A stretch of 64,000 nucleotides of DNA from Tenacibaculum sp. MAR_2009_124 (GTDB taxonomy: Bacteria > Bacteroidota > Bacteroidia > Flavobacteriales > Flavobacteriaceae): NCBI RefSeq assembly GCF_900105455.1, contig NZ_FNSF01000001.1, positions 811,001 through 875,000 of the forward strand. The letters are read 5' to 3'. Within the stretch, counting starts at the first letter, position 1, and the number at the start of each line of letters is the position of its first letter. The position numbers were made by a program, and so were the translations under genes. This document shows, piece by piece, positions 25,661 to 35,057 of the stretch. The notes under the pieces were generated by a model. It was given only the letters and a program-made list of their open reading frames with translations, was not told where the DNA came from and did not search any database.

Positions 25661-27433
25661 CTAAGCTCTATATATTTTATCATATAAATCTTTGTAAATA
25701 TCTTTAATTACTGCACGTTTCATCTTCATAGTAGGGGTAAGTTGACCACTATCAATTGACCACTCATCTGGAGTCAATTCAAATCGTTTAATTTGTTCCC
25801 ATTTTCCAAAGTTACAGTTGCATTCGTCAACCTCTTCTTGAATTCTCTCAATAACTTTTTGATTTGAAATAACGTCAGCATTATCACCTAAAGTAATCTC
25901 ATGGCGTTTAGCCCATTCTCTTACAAACTCAAAATTAGGTTGAACTAAAGCAGCTGGCATTTTTTCACCTTCACCAACAACCATTACTTGTTCAATAAAT
26001 CTCGATTGTTTTAGCTTTCCTTCCAATAAAGGAGGAATAACATATTTCCCTCCTGATGTTTTGAACATTTCCTTCGTTCTACCAGTAATTTTTAAGAAAC
26101 CTTCTTCACAGATTTCACCTTTATCACCAGTATGGAAATAACCATCTTTTAGAACTTTAGCGCTTTTTTCAGGATCTTTATAGTAACCCACCATAATGTT
26201 GGGACCTTTTACTAGAATTTCGCCATTGTCCGCAATTTTTACATCAACACCATCAATAACTTTACCTACAGTTCCAACTCTGAAACCTTTATTTCTTTGA
26301 TCATTTACAGTAATTACTGGTGATGTTTCTGTAAGTCCGTAACCTTCCATAACTGGCATACCAGCAGCGGCAAAGACTCTTGCTAATCTTGGTTGTAATG
26401 GAGCAGAACCCGATACCATAAGGTTTAATTCACCACCTAATGCGGCCTGCCATTTTGAAAAAATAAGCTTTCGAGCTAAACCAAGTTGTTTTTCATACCA
26501 CCATCCGTTGGCTCCATAAGGTTTGTATTTTAATCCTAAATCAATTGCCCAAAAGAATAACTTTTTTTTAAATCCAGATAACTCTGTTCCTTTCGCATAA
26601 ATTTTATCGTAAATTTTTTCATAAAGTCGCGGTACGGCCGTCATAACGTTCGGCTTCACTTCTTGGGCATTTTCGCTGAGTTTTTCAATTGATTCCGCAA
26701 AGTATATTGAGACACCACAATATTGATACAAATACAATATCATACGTTCAAAAATATGGCAGACAGGTAAAAAGCTCAAAGATTTTTCTTTACCATATGA
26801 AAAAGGAACACGCTTTTCACTACTAATTACGTTGGATACGATGTTTTTATGAGTTAGCATTACACCTTTAGGCCTACCTGTAGTTCCTGATGTATAAATT
26901 AGCGTAGCTAAAGTATCAGGAGTAACTGCATTTTTCCTTTCTTCAACTTCTTTTTGATTGCTTTCATCGTTACCTAATTCAATAACTTCTTTCCAGCTTT
27001 TTTCGCCACTAATGTCATCAAAGGTAAAAACACCTTTTAACTTTGTTTTCGATTTTATTTGGTTCAGTTTTTCTAGAACTTCAATATCCGAAACAAAACA
27101 ATAAGTAGCTTCTGAGTGATTTAAGACATACTCATAATCTTCTTTGGAAATTGTAGGATAAATTGGAACATTTTGTGCTCCAACCTGTAAAATACCAATA
27201 TCACAAACATTCCATTCTGTTCGGTTATTGGTAGAAATTACAGCAATTTTATCATTTGGTTGAACTCCTAATCGCAGTAAACCACGACTGATTGTATTTG
27301 CTTGTTCAATGTATTCTTTTGTAGATATCGATTGCCATTTGCCATTATATTTGGTGGTAAATGCTTTCGATAAATTATAAGTCTCTAATTGGTAATAAGG
27401 AAAATCAAAAAGACGTTTAATTTCGCGCGGCAT
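25661..27433 (-). CDS. Long-chain acyl-CoA synthetase (AMP-forming)
   Basis: This 590-residue protein is of the ANL superfamily. The P-loop-like motif is TLIYTSGTTGRPKGVMLTH, the A5 motif is EGYGLTET, the hinge region is YFHTGDKGEI, and the C-terminal catalytic-lysine region is TPTMKMKRAVI. It activates fatty acids to acyl-CoA with ATP for beta-oxidation or lipid synthesis, probably at the cytoplasmic membrane face. The start MPREIKRLFDFPYYQ is usual for Bacteroidota FadD15-like proteins. It ends in the tandem repeat and terminator. Confidence 0.9.
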   Translation of the reverse strand: MPREIKRLFDFPYYQLETYNLSKAFTTKYNGKWQSISTKEYIEQANTISRGLLRLGVQPNDKIAVISTNNRTEWNVCDIGILQVGAQNVPIYPTISKEDYEYVLNHSEATYCFVSDIEVLEKLNQIKSKTKLKGVFTFDDISGEKSWKEVIELGNDESNQKEVEERKNAVTPDTLATLIYTSGTTGRPKGVMLTHKNIVSNVISSEKRVPFSYGKEKSLSFLPVCHIFERMILYLYQYCGVSIYFAESIEKLSENAQEVKPNVMTAVPRLYEKIYDKIYAKGTELSGFKKKLFFWAIDLGLKYKPYGANGWWYEKQLGLARKLIFSKWQAALGGELNLMVSGSAPLQPRLARVFAAAGMPVMEGYGLTETSPVITVNDQRNKGFRVGTVGKVIDGVDVKIADNGEILVKGPNIMVGYYKDPEKSAKVLKDGYFHTGDKGEICEEGFLKITGRTKEMFKTSGGKYVIPPLLEGKLKQSRFIEQVMVVGEGEKMPAALVQPNFEFVREWAKRHEITLGDNADVISNQKVIERIQEEVDECNCNFGKWEQIKRFELTPDEWSIDSGQLTPTMKMKRAVIKDIYKDLYDKIYRA

Positions 27434-27605
27434 ATAATCAATGTTTAGTGTTATGCAAAATAGGAAAAATAGGCCGATTGCACAAAAAATGTCTTCATCG
27501 TTGATTTATTGGTGATTACGTGTTTTTTTGGTAGAATAATTACGATTTTTTATTGTTTTTAAGCTTAATTATTTATAGTTGATAATTAATTCAGATTTAA
27601 ACCGT
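27434..27605. other. AT-rich spacer upstream of the acyl-CoA ligase
   Basis: No ORF or clear structure is seen. It presumably carries the promoter of the acyl-CoA ligase. Confidence 0.3.
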
Positions 27606-27818
27606 TTAATTTTTATTGAATACCTGGTCAATAAAATTAAAAATCAACATATTTTTAGAATATGATAGATTTAACTCAAAATAGAGATAAAAAAACTCAT
27701 CCTGACTTTTTCCAATTCTTGCAAGATGAGCACAGTTCACTTCGGATATAGTACTTTTTTTATACGCTCCCTGCTGCGAATTTTGAATACTCTCCCATCT
27801 AAATAAATATCGATTCAT
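27606..27818 (-). CDS. Small hypothetical protein (doubtful)
   Basis: This is a 70-codon frame with an ATG start (MNRYLFRWESIQNSQQG...). The composition is plausible for the first 50 residues, then becomes AT-driven (NMLIFNFIDQVFNKN). No family is recognised. It could be a real small protein or a remnant. Confidence 0.3.
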   Translation of the reverse strand: MNRYLFRWESIQNSQQGAYKKSTISEVNCAHLARIGKSQDEFFYLYFELNLSYSKNMLIFNFIDQVFNKN

Positions 27819-27895
27819 TTTCGTTCAATTACAAAAGATGAAATTAGTTCATAGAAAGTGAAGAAAGAAGTTGACTAAGTGGATGGTATAATTTT

Positions 27896-29071
27896 TTACT
27901 TGTTTAAAGCTTCCAATAAAATATTACAGCCTTTTACAATTTCTTCATTTGAAATAGTTAGGGGAGGAGTAACTCTGATAGCTTTTCCTTCAAATAGTAA
28001 CCAAAATAAGATAAGACCTTTGCTCATACATTCTAAAATAACCTGCGTGGCAAAATCAGGTGAATCTACAATAATGGCAAGCATTAATCCTTTACCTCTA
28101 ATTTCTTTAACTTTCGGGTGGTCTTTGAAGAAATTTCTAATAATATTTTCTTTATGTAAAGTATCTTGCATTAAAGTTGAGCTACTAATTTCGTTTACGG
28201 TAGCCAAACCAGCGGCGGCTATTACTGGATGCCCTCCAAAAGTTGTTATATGCCCTAGTTTAGGGTTTTCTTTTAAAGTAGACATTATTTCATGTGAAGA
28301 AATAAAAGCTCCAATAGGCATTCCACCTCCAAGACCTTTTCCAGTAACGATAATGTCAGGAGTCATATTGTAGTTTTCAAATCCCCAAAAGGTTCCTGTT
28401 CTTCCAACTCCTGATTGTATTTCGTCTAAAATGAGTAGGGCACCAACTTCCTCACATTTTTGTTTTACTTTTTGCAAGAAGTTATTTTTAGGTTCAATAA
28501 AACCAGCGCCTCCTTGAATTGTTTCTAAGATAACACCAGCTGTTTTGGTTGTTATTTTTTCTAGGGCGGATTCGTCATTAAAATGAATAAATTTTGTACC
28601 AGGAATTAAAGGACGATAGGCTTGATTTTGTTGTTCAGCACCACATACACTCATTGCGCCTTGTGTATTTCCATGGTAAGAATTCTTAGCGGCAATAATT
28701 TCACTCCGACCTGTATATCGTTTGGCAAGCTTTAAAGCTCCTTCCGTTGCCTCTGTACCTGAATTTACTAAATATACTGAGGATAATGATTCTGGTAAGG
28801 TTTTCGCTAATGCTTTACAAAGTTCCAGTTGAGGAGTCTGTATAAATTCACCATAAACCATTACATGGGTATACTTGGAGAGCTGATTTTGAATCGCTGC
28901 TGTTACTTTTGGGTGATTGTGACCTAAACTGTTGGCAGAAACTCCAGCAACAAAATCTAGCATTTTATTTCCTTCAGCATCGTAAATATAACTTCCACTA
29001 GCATGAGAAATCTCTATCGCTAAAGGATGAGGAGATGTTTGACCTTGATATTTAAAGAAATCATTTTTCAT
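27896..29071 (-). CDS. Class III aminotransferase (acetylornithine/4-aminobutyrate type)
   Basis: This 391-residue PLP enzyme has VNSGTEATEGALKLAKRYTGR, the LILDEIQSGVGRTG motif (PLP-ring Asp), and the cofactor lysine in IIVTGKGLGGGMPIG. Fold type I, class III. Members transfer amino groups from ornithine, acetylornithine, GABA or related omega-amino substrates to 2-oxoglutarate. The context does not decide which. It follows the OstA-like gene by 6 bp and is likely co-transcribed with it. Confidence 0.85.
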   Translation of the reverse strand: MKNDFFKYQGQTSPHPLAIEISHASGSYIYDAEGNKMLDFVAGVSANSLGHNHPKVTAAIQNQLSKYTHVMVYGEFIQTPQLELCKALAKTLPESLSSVYLVNSGTEATEGALKLAKRYTGRSEIIAAKNSYHGNTQGAMSVCGAEQQNQAYRPLIPGTKFIHFNDESALEKITTKTAGVILETIQGGAGFIEPKNNFLQKVKQKCEEVGALLILDEIQSGVGRTGTFWGFENYNMTPDIIVTGKGLGGGMPIGAFISSHEIMSTLKENPKLGHITTFGGHPVIAAAGLATVNEISSSTLMQDTLHKENIIRNFFKDHPKVKEIRGKGLMLAIIVDSPDFATQVILECMSKGLILFWLLFEGKAIRVTPPLTISNEEIVKGCNILLEALNK

Positions 29072-29077
29072 GTCAAA

Positions 29078-30730
29078 TTACTCTTTTTTAAAGTTGTAGA
29101 CCTTTTCTTTTTCTTTTTTCTCAAGTTCTTTGGAAAATTGTCGTTTTGCTTTCAGGACTTCCTTTTTGGCTTTATCTAAAATAGGTCGATTGTCCTTCTT
29201 TTTAACTTTGTACTTATCCTTATCGCTTATAAAGATGTCTTCCATAGTTAAGGGTTGTTCTTTTCCTCTCCAAAGAAAACCTCTAAATTTTTTTTGATCT
29301 TCAGGGAATTCAGAAGGAGGAAATGTTTTCCCCTCAGATTTTTTAAAATATTTGGTTTGCATTATTTCATTATCCTCTAAGGTAAACTCAATATCACTTG
29401 CAATTTCTTTTGTTATTGTCTCCAATTTATTAGTTTCATCATTTCTATTGTGATATAACGATTCCGCATTTCCTTTAACCAGCATGGTTCTTAAATCATT
29501 TCCATCAAACTTTCCATAGATGTTTCTTCCTTTAATTTGATTATAGTCATCAATAGAGAGAGAATCTTTTTCAATCATAAAAGCATTCTGAAACACAAAT
29601 AATGAGTCCAATTTGTTAGTCTCCTTATCGGAAAGTAACTGAATACTATCACCTGTTATTTGACTCTTTCCAGACCAAAGAACTGGACTTCTAAACATAC
29701 GTGTTAAGCCCGTTACTTGACTGGTATGTATAGAGTCGCACTTTCCTTGTAAATTCGATTTAAAGATTTTTACATCGTTAAATATTCTTACAATACGCTC
29801 TTCGGTTTTTCCAGTAATAAGTATCTTATCTCCGTGCACATACATAGAATCTTTATCATGAACAGAAATAGCCACGGCTTTTTTTATGATAAATAAAGAA
29901 TCTTTTTCTTCATACAGTTCCGCGTAGTTCCCTTTGGTAACCATATTTTGAATTGTATCAATAACTTTAATTCTATTGGTTGCAGAAGCAAAACCTTTTC
30001 GTTTGTCGTAGTACAAACTATCAGCCTCTACGGTTCTATCTTTTAAGAAAAGTTTAGCTCTTTTTACAAAGTAAGATACTTCTGTATTAGTATCATAAAA
30101 GCCTCTTTCTGAGTAAATTTTTGTGCTATCTTTTAGGTTGGTAATTGTACTAGGTCCATACAAATACGCCAAACTAGAATTGGTATAATAGTCTAAATGA
30201 TTGGATTCTAAAAAGTGGTCTGGGTTTACAACTGTTACTTTTGATTTTGCTGAGAATTTTTTATCCTCTAAATAATAGGTACCCTTTCTACTTTTTAAAG
30301 TGTTTTTTTTATCAGTAATGGTTCCACCACTTTGATAATACAATACTTGTTCTTTTCTATCAAAATAAAGAGTATCGGTGCTCATTTTCATTTCTTTGTC
30401 ATTCACCTCGACATTTCCCCAAGAAGTAGCTTTTTTTGTGTTACCATTATAAATGGTATAATCGCTATATTGAATAATACTATCTCCTTGTTCAATAACA
30501 ACTTCACCTAAAGCTTTAAAAATGTTTTCTTTTTTATAAAGCAATGCTTGTTTACAGTCAAGTGTAGCCCCTTCATGAGCAATTTTTACATTGCCAATTA
30601 AAATGGTAGCTCCAGGATATTTTTTCTCATCTGCTTCCGAGTATTCACTTGATAATACTTTGATTTTCTTTGTTTGTGAAAAACCACTAGCAGTAATAAA
30701 TAAAAAGAATAGAACAAATAATCTTTTCAA
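29078..30730 (-). CDS. OstA-like protein (LPS transport related)
   Basis: This 550-residue protein has a signal peptide (LFVLFFLFITASGFSQ). Residues 20-180 carry the LptA/OstA beta-jellyroll pattern (ATILIGNVKIAHEGATLDCKQALLYK, YYQSGGTITD), and similar repeats continue to about residue 400. LptA-type proteins bridge the periplasm and carry lipopolysaccharide to the outer membrane. The long multi-repeat OstA form is usual in Bacteroidota. The C-terminus is Lys/Glu-rich. It is first in a two-gene unit with the aminotransferase. Confidence 0.8.
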   Translation of the reverse strand: MKRLFVLFFLFITASGFSQTKKIKVLSSEYSEADEKKYPGATILIGNVKIAHEGATLDCKQALLYKKENIFKALGEVVIEQGDSIIQYSDYTIYNGNTKKATSWGNVEVNDKEMKMSTDTLYFDRKEQVLYYQSGGTITDKKNTLKSRKGTYYLEDKKFSAKSKVTVVNPDHFLESNHLDYYTNSSLAYLYGPSTITNLKDSTKIYSERGFYDTNTEVSYFVKRAKLFLKDRTVEADSLYYDKRKGFASATNRIKVIDTIQNMVTKGNYAELYEEKDSLFIIKKAVAISVHDKDSMYVHGDKILITGKTEERIVRIFNDVKIFKSNLQGKCDSIHTSQVTGLTRMFRSPVLWSGKSQITGDSIQLLSDKETNKLDSLFVFQNAFMIEKDSLSIDDYNQIKGRNIYGKFDGNDLRTMLVKGNAESLYHNRNDETNKLETITKEIASDIEFTLEDNEIMQTKYFKKSEGKTFPPSEFPEDQKKFRGFLWRGKEQPLTMEDIFISDKDKYKVKKKDNRPILDKAKKEVLKAKRQFSKELEKKEKEKVYNFKKE

Positions 30731-31133
30731 AATAGTATTGTTTTAAGTGAACAAAAGTAATGAAAAACAGAGGCTAAATTTCTTAAGGAGAGTATAAAAT
30801 CTCATAACTAGTTAAATCTGTATCCTTTGCACATAATTTTCCTTGTATATTGACTCCAGCAAAGAAAAAAAGCTTTCTAACCGAGCGAAGAGGTATAAAG
30901 GAAAAAAATATGCCATGAAGTGGAGACATTTTGATTTTCTTTCATGTTTTTTGCTTTAATGGTTGTGAATTTTAATAATAATTGAAGCATTAAGACATGA
31001 TTAATTAGCTCTTTTATTATGGGGCGGAATTTTCTTTTAGAAAGAAGAAAAAACAAAGAAAGATTCCTTTAAAATAGGTGTTAAACGATTTCAAATATCT
31101 TAATTTTGCACAAAATTTAAAATACTTAAAAAT
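30731..31133. other. Divergent spacer OstA / PLP decarboxylase
   Basis: No ORF. It contains TAATTTTG at 31101-31108, an exact Bacteroidota -7 element 26 bp before the decarboxylase start, and no other evident structure. Confidence 0.4.
31101..31108 (+). promoter_or_regulatory. -7 promoter element of the decarboxylase
   Basis: TAATTTTG fits TAnnTTTG. Transcription would start near 31115, giving a leader of about 20 nt. Confidence 0.4.
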
Positions 31134-32567
31134 ATGAGCGCTCATTTTGATTTATCAAAAGAAGAAATGAAGTCGTATGGATATAAAATTGTTGATTTAA
31201 TTGCCGAGCATTGGGATGGTATTGGAAGTAAAAAACCAGTAATACGCGCCACCAGAAAAGAAATGGATAAAGTTTTCTTACAGGAGGCTCCAGAGCAAGG
31301 AACACCTGCTGAGGAGGTGTTGGATTTTGTGATGGAAAATGTGATGTCGAACAGTACGGTAATATCGCACCCAAAAGCATTTTCATTTGTACCTGGACCA
31401 AGTAATTTTATTAGTACTATGGCCGATAGCTTAGCTACTGGTTTTAATATTTTTTCAGGAGGATGGATGGTTTCGCCGGCTGCTGCTGAAATAGAAATTG
31501 TAACCATGAACTGGTTATTAAAAATGTATGACTTTCCTGTAGAAAAGGGTGGAGGTATTTTTACTAGTGGAGGTTCGATGGCTAATTTAACGGCTTTGGT
31601 AACGGCAAGAAGAATTAAATGTGGTGATGACTTTTCTAAAGCAGTAATTTATTTATCAGATCAAGCGCATTCTTCAAACATTAAGGCTATTCGAGTTTTA
31701 GGGTTCAAAAAAGAACAAATTCGAGTATTACCGACGGATCTAGAGTTTAGAATTAGTATTAACAAATTAAAGAATGCTATAGCTAAAGATAGGTTGGAAG
31801 GATTGCAACCATTTTGTTTTATTGCTTCTGCAGGAACTACCAATACTGGAACAGTAGATCCTTTAAATGATATAGCGGATATTTGCGAAGAGGAAGGTTT
31901 ATGGTTTCATATTGATGGCGCATATGGGGGAGCAGCAATTTTATCTGATAAAGGAGCAAAGGCCTTAAGAGGTATAGAAAGAGCCGATTCCTTAACAGTA
32001 GATCCGCATAAATGGTTTTATCAACCATACGAAATTGGATGTTTATTGGTAAAAGATGCTTCTTGGTTAAGTAATACTTTCAGTGAAACTCCTGAATATT
32101 TAAGAGATATTGAAGGAAACGAATCTGAAATCAACTTTTATGATTACGGTGTTCAATTAACACGCCGTTTTAGAGCTTTAAAATTTTATATGTCCATAAA
32201 AACATACGGACTTGATACTTTTAAAAAGGCGGTAAGTTATAATATACAATTGACTGATGACGTAGAAAAAATGCTACGAAAAAGTAGAAATTGGGAAATT
32301 ATTTCTCCAGCGAATTTGGCGGTAATTAATTTTAGATATAATCCGATTGGGTTGAATTTAAAAGAAGACGAAATTGATGAGTTAAATCAGAAAATTTCTG
32401 CGAAAGTAATGGAGTCTGGTGAGGCCTTCTTGGTTACCACAATTTTAAACAAACAAGTTGTATTGAGAATGTGTTTGATTAACCCGAAAACTACATTTGA
32501 AGATGTAAAATCAACATTCCTTCTTTGTAATAGTTATGCAGATGAGATATTGGAAAAACAGAACTAA
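31134..32567 (+). CDS. Group II pyridoxal-dependent decarboxylase
   Basis: This 477-residue protein has the aromatic-amino-acid/glutamate decarboxylase layout. It includes PSNFISTMADSLATGFNIFSGGWM, the glycine loop GGGIFTSGGSMANLTAL, HIDGAYGGAAILS (PLP-ring Asp) and the cofactor lysine in SLTVDPHKWFYQPYEIG. It should release CO2 from an amino acid to give an amine. Aromatic L-amino acids are the most likely substrates by resemblance, but the sequence alone does not settle it. It is monocistronic, ending in a strong bidirectional terminator. Confidence 0.85.
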   Translation: MSAHFDLSKEEMKSYGYKIVDLIAEHWDGIGSKKPVIRATRKEMDKVFLQEAPEQGTPAEEVLDFVMENVMSNSTVISHPKAFSFVPGPSNFISTMADSLATGFNIFSGGWMVSPAAAEIEIVTMNWLLKMYDFPVEKGGGIFTSGGSMANLTALVTARRIKCGDDFSKAVIYLSDQAHSSNIKAIRVLGFKKEQIRVLPTDLEFRISINKLKNAIAKDRLEGLQPFCFIASAGTTNTGTVDPLNDIADICEEEGLWFHIDGAYGGAAILSDKGAKALRGIERADSLTVDPHKWFYQPYEIGCLLVKDASWLSNTFSETPEYLRDIEGNESEINFYDYGVQLTRRFRALKFYMSIKTYGLDTFKKAVSYNIQLTDDVEKMLRKSRNWEIISPANLAVINFRYNPIGLNLKEDEIDELNQKISAKVMESGEAFLVTTILNKQVVLRMCLINPKTTFEDVKSTFLLCNSYADEILEKQN

Positions 32568-32607
32568 AAAACAAAGGCTATTCAGTTAAGAATAGCCTTT
32601 GTTTTTT
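32566..32607. terminator. Bidirectional terminator, decarboxylase / gcvT
   Basis: An 18-bp perfect stem (32566-32583 with 32590-32607, loop AGTTAA) has A6 and T6 ends. It serves both convergent genes. Confidence 0.95.
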
Positions 32608-32621
32608 AATTCTATTAGGTT

Positions 32622-33704
32622 TTATCCTTTGTAAAAAGGTAACTTTACAACCTTAGCTGCAACTTGTTTTTTTCTAATTTGAACGAATATCTCACTATCA
32701 ACTTTAGAGTTTGCAATAGTTACATATCCTAAACCGATTCCTTTGCTTAAAGAAGGACTCATGGTACCAGAAGTAACATTTCCTATCACATTTCCATCTG
32801 TATCTACTAAATCATATCCTTGACGAGGAATTCCGCGCTCCGTTAACTCAAAAGCAACTAATTTACGAGTAACCCCCTCTGCTTTTTGCTTTTTTAAGGC
32901 TTCAGCATTTACAAAATCTTTCGTGAACTTAGTAATCCAACCTAAACCAGCTTCAATAGGAGAAGTAGTGTCGTCAATATCATTTCCGTATAAACAGTAT
33001 CCCATTTCTAAACGCAAAGTATCACGAGCAGCCAAACCAATTGGTTTAATTCCCCAATCAGCACCAGCTTCAAATACTTTATTCCATACGGCTTCAACAT
33101 CTTCATTCTTAACATAAATTTCGAAACCGCCAGATCCAGTATATCCCGTAGCAGAAACCACAACGTTTGGAAGCCCAGCAAAATCTGTTATTTCGAAAGT
33201 ATAGAATTTAATGGTAGAAAGGTTTACGGAAGTTAAAGACTGCATTGCTTCGGCAGCTTTTGGACCTTGAATAGCTAATAAAGACCATTCTTCCGAACGG
33301 TTTTCTATTTCAACACCTAAATCGTTATGTTTTGAAATCCAGTTCCAATCCTTTTCAATATTCGATGCATTTACTACTAACATATACTCATTTTCACTAA
33401 TCATATAAATAATTAGATCATCAACAATACCGCCATCAGCATTTGGCATACAGCTATATTGTGCTTTTCCAGGAGTTAATTTCGAAGCATCATTTGAAGT
33501 AATTTTTTGAATTAAAGCCAAAGCATTTTCACCCTTCAAAAAAAACTCACCCATGTGGCTCACATCAAAAACACCAACTCCATTTCTTACAGTTTCGTGC
33601 TCAGCGTTCACACCTTCGTATTGTACCGGCATATTATAGCCTGCAAATGGAACTAATTTTGCTCCTAAAGTATCGTGGATGTGAGTTAATGCAGTATTTT
33701 TCAT
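32622..33704 (-). CDS. gcvT: Glycine cleavage system aminomethyltransferase (T protein)
   Basis: This 360-residue protein is of full family length. It has [34 protein letters not shown] at the start, the folate-binding region [37 protein letters not shown] and the C-terminal barrel [16 protein letters not shown]. It transfers the methylene group from the aminomethyl-lipoyl H protein to tetrahydrofolate, releasing ammonia. The other gcv genes are not adjacent, as is common in Bacteroidota. Confidence 0.95.
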   Translation of the reverse strand: MKNTALTHIHDTLGAKLVPFAGYNMPVQYEGVNAEHETVRNGVGVFDVSHMGEFFLKGENALALIQKITSNDASKLTPGKAQYSCMPNADGGIVDDLIIYMISENEYMLVVNASNIEKDWNWISKHNDLGVEIENRSEEWSLLAIQGPKAAEAMQSLTSVNLSTIKFYTFEITDFAGLPNVVVSATGYTGSGGFEIYVKNEDVEAVWNKVFEAGADWGIKPIGLAARDTLRLEMGYCLYGNDIDDTTSPIEAGLGWITKFTKDFVNAEALKKQKAEGVTRKLVAFELTERGIPRQGYDLVDTDGNVIGNVTSGTMSPSLSKGIGLGYVTIANSKVDSEIFVQIRKKQVAAKVVKLPFYKG

Positions 33705-33913
33705 TATATAGAATTGTTTGTTTTATTAAACCGCTAAAGTAGCCAAAAAATGAGAAACAAATTCTTTGAAATTGTTGAATTTTTAATGATTATAATTTCG
33801 AGTAAGGATGTAATTTTACGGAAGACTAAAGAAGAGGAAATAATGGATAATTAACTATAGAAGTTCAAAGATAGGTTGCAAGTGTTTTTATTAATAAGGA
33901 AAATAGAATAGAA

Positions 33914-34465
33914 ATGAAATTAAAGAAGAAATCGATATACAACATATTTTTTATAATTTTAATAGCACTGCTGCTATATCCACCGGCTAAAGAACGTATG
34001 ATTAGATTCGTTGCTTTCAGTCCGACGGTAATAGAAAAAACAGACAGACAAATTCTAATTGATTATGAATGGAGTTTACAAGGTTTAAATAAAGCTTCTA
34101 TTAATGGAAATGAATTAAGAGGAAATGTTGTTTTTCTGAATTTTTGGGCAACTTGGTGCCCTCCTTGTCGTGCTGAATTACCTAGTATTCAAAAGTTATA
34201 TAACGATTATAGAGATAAAGTAAATTTTGTTTTCGTGACAAATGAAAAAAGGGAAGTAGTACATCAGTATTATAAAGAGAAAGGGTATCAATTACCAACA
34301 TATAATTTTGCTTCAAAACTACCTAGCTTATTAGAAACAACATCAATACCACAAACTTTTATTATAAATAGGGAGGGAGAAATAGTAGTATCAAAAAATG
34401 GAGCAGCAGACTGGAACTCCAAAAAGATAAGAAAACTGTTGAATGAACTTGTTTCACAGAAATAA
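33914..34465 (+). CDS. TlpA-like membrane-anchored thioredoxin
   Basis: This 183-residue protein has one N-terminal transmembrane segment (IYNIFFIILIALLLYP), so the thioredoxin domain is periplasmic. The redox motif is WCPPC in NFWATWCPPCRAELPSIQKL, with the cis-proline in TTSIPQTFIINREG. It belongs to the TlpA/ResA group, which reduces disulfides of exported proteins, for example in cytochrome c maturation. A partner is not visible. Its stop is 5 bp before the end of a MITE-like element. Confidence 0.85.
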   Translation: MKLKKKSIYNIFFIILIALLLYPPAKERMIRFVAFSPTVIEKTDRQILIDYEWSLQGLNKASINGNELRGNVVFLNFWATWCPPCRAELPSIQKLYNDYRDKVNFVFVTNEKREVVHQYYKEKGYQLPTYNFASKLPSLLETTSIPQTFIINREGEIVVSKNGAADWNSKKIRKLLNELVSQK

Positions 34466-34470
34466 AAGGG

Positions 34471-35003
34471 GGCGTCTAAAAAGTAATTTTTATGCGATTT
34501 TTTTGAGTGGAGATATTAAATTTTTATTGAATGAAGATTAAATGTTAAAAAATCTAATAAAAAATAAACGAAACGATCTTATATAGTTAAACTGTATTTT
34601 TTAAGCTTATGAGCTAGCTCAATTAACCCAATTTCAATAATAACTTTTCTTAACCCTATTAATATATATCGTCTAAAATTTATATTTTGTTTGATATCTC
34701 CAAATTCCAATACCGCTATTTGTTTTTAGTTACGCCTTTTGTTGATATTATTAGTTCTCTAGTTTTGGTAGCTTGAGATTCCTCCTCTTTCATATAGTTT
34801 TTCTATAGAACAGGTATCTATATGATCTATAATAATATTCACTATTTGAACGGGATTATTTCGTGGAAAGAAATAATTAAAAGTTGGAGCTAGAAGACTT
34901 AATTGATGTTGGTTATCTGTTTTTTAAACTATTTTACAACTCATTCTGCGAAATACGAATTTTTATTCTTCAAAGCAAAAAAAACTATCTTCTTAGACAG
35001 CTT
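34471..35003 (-). mobile_element. Internally deleted IS1182-type element, copy A
   Basis: The right end GGCGTCTAAAAAG (34471) and the left end (minus-strand GCTGTCTAAGAAG, about 35003) resemble inverted termini. The minus strand encodes only the two ends of an IS1182-family transposase. The N-terminal piece reads NPVQIVNIIIDHIDTC then GGISSYQ. The C-terminal piece reads FGDIKQNINFRRYI, EIGLIELAHKLKKYSL, then stop. The catalytic middle is missing and frames are broken. The sequence is clearly homologous to copy B. The left end forms a T8-tailed hairpin that can terminate the ceramidase transcript. Confidence 0.75.
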
Positions 35004-35057
35004 CTTTTTTATAAGAATCAAAGTAATCAGAGGTTTTACTATAAGTTATCGCATTAC

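Noticed and set aside
27879..28373. Plus-strand 164-codon frame
   Set aside because: It lies antisense within the aminotransferase gene, whose family motifs are clear. The composition is that of a shadow frame.
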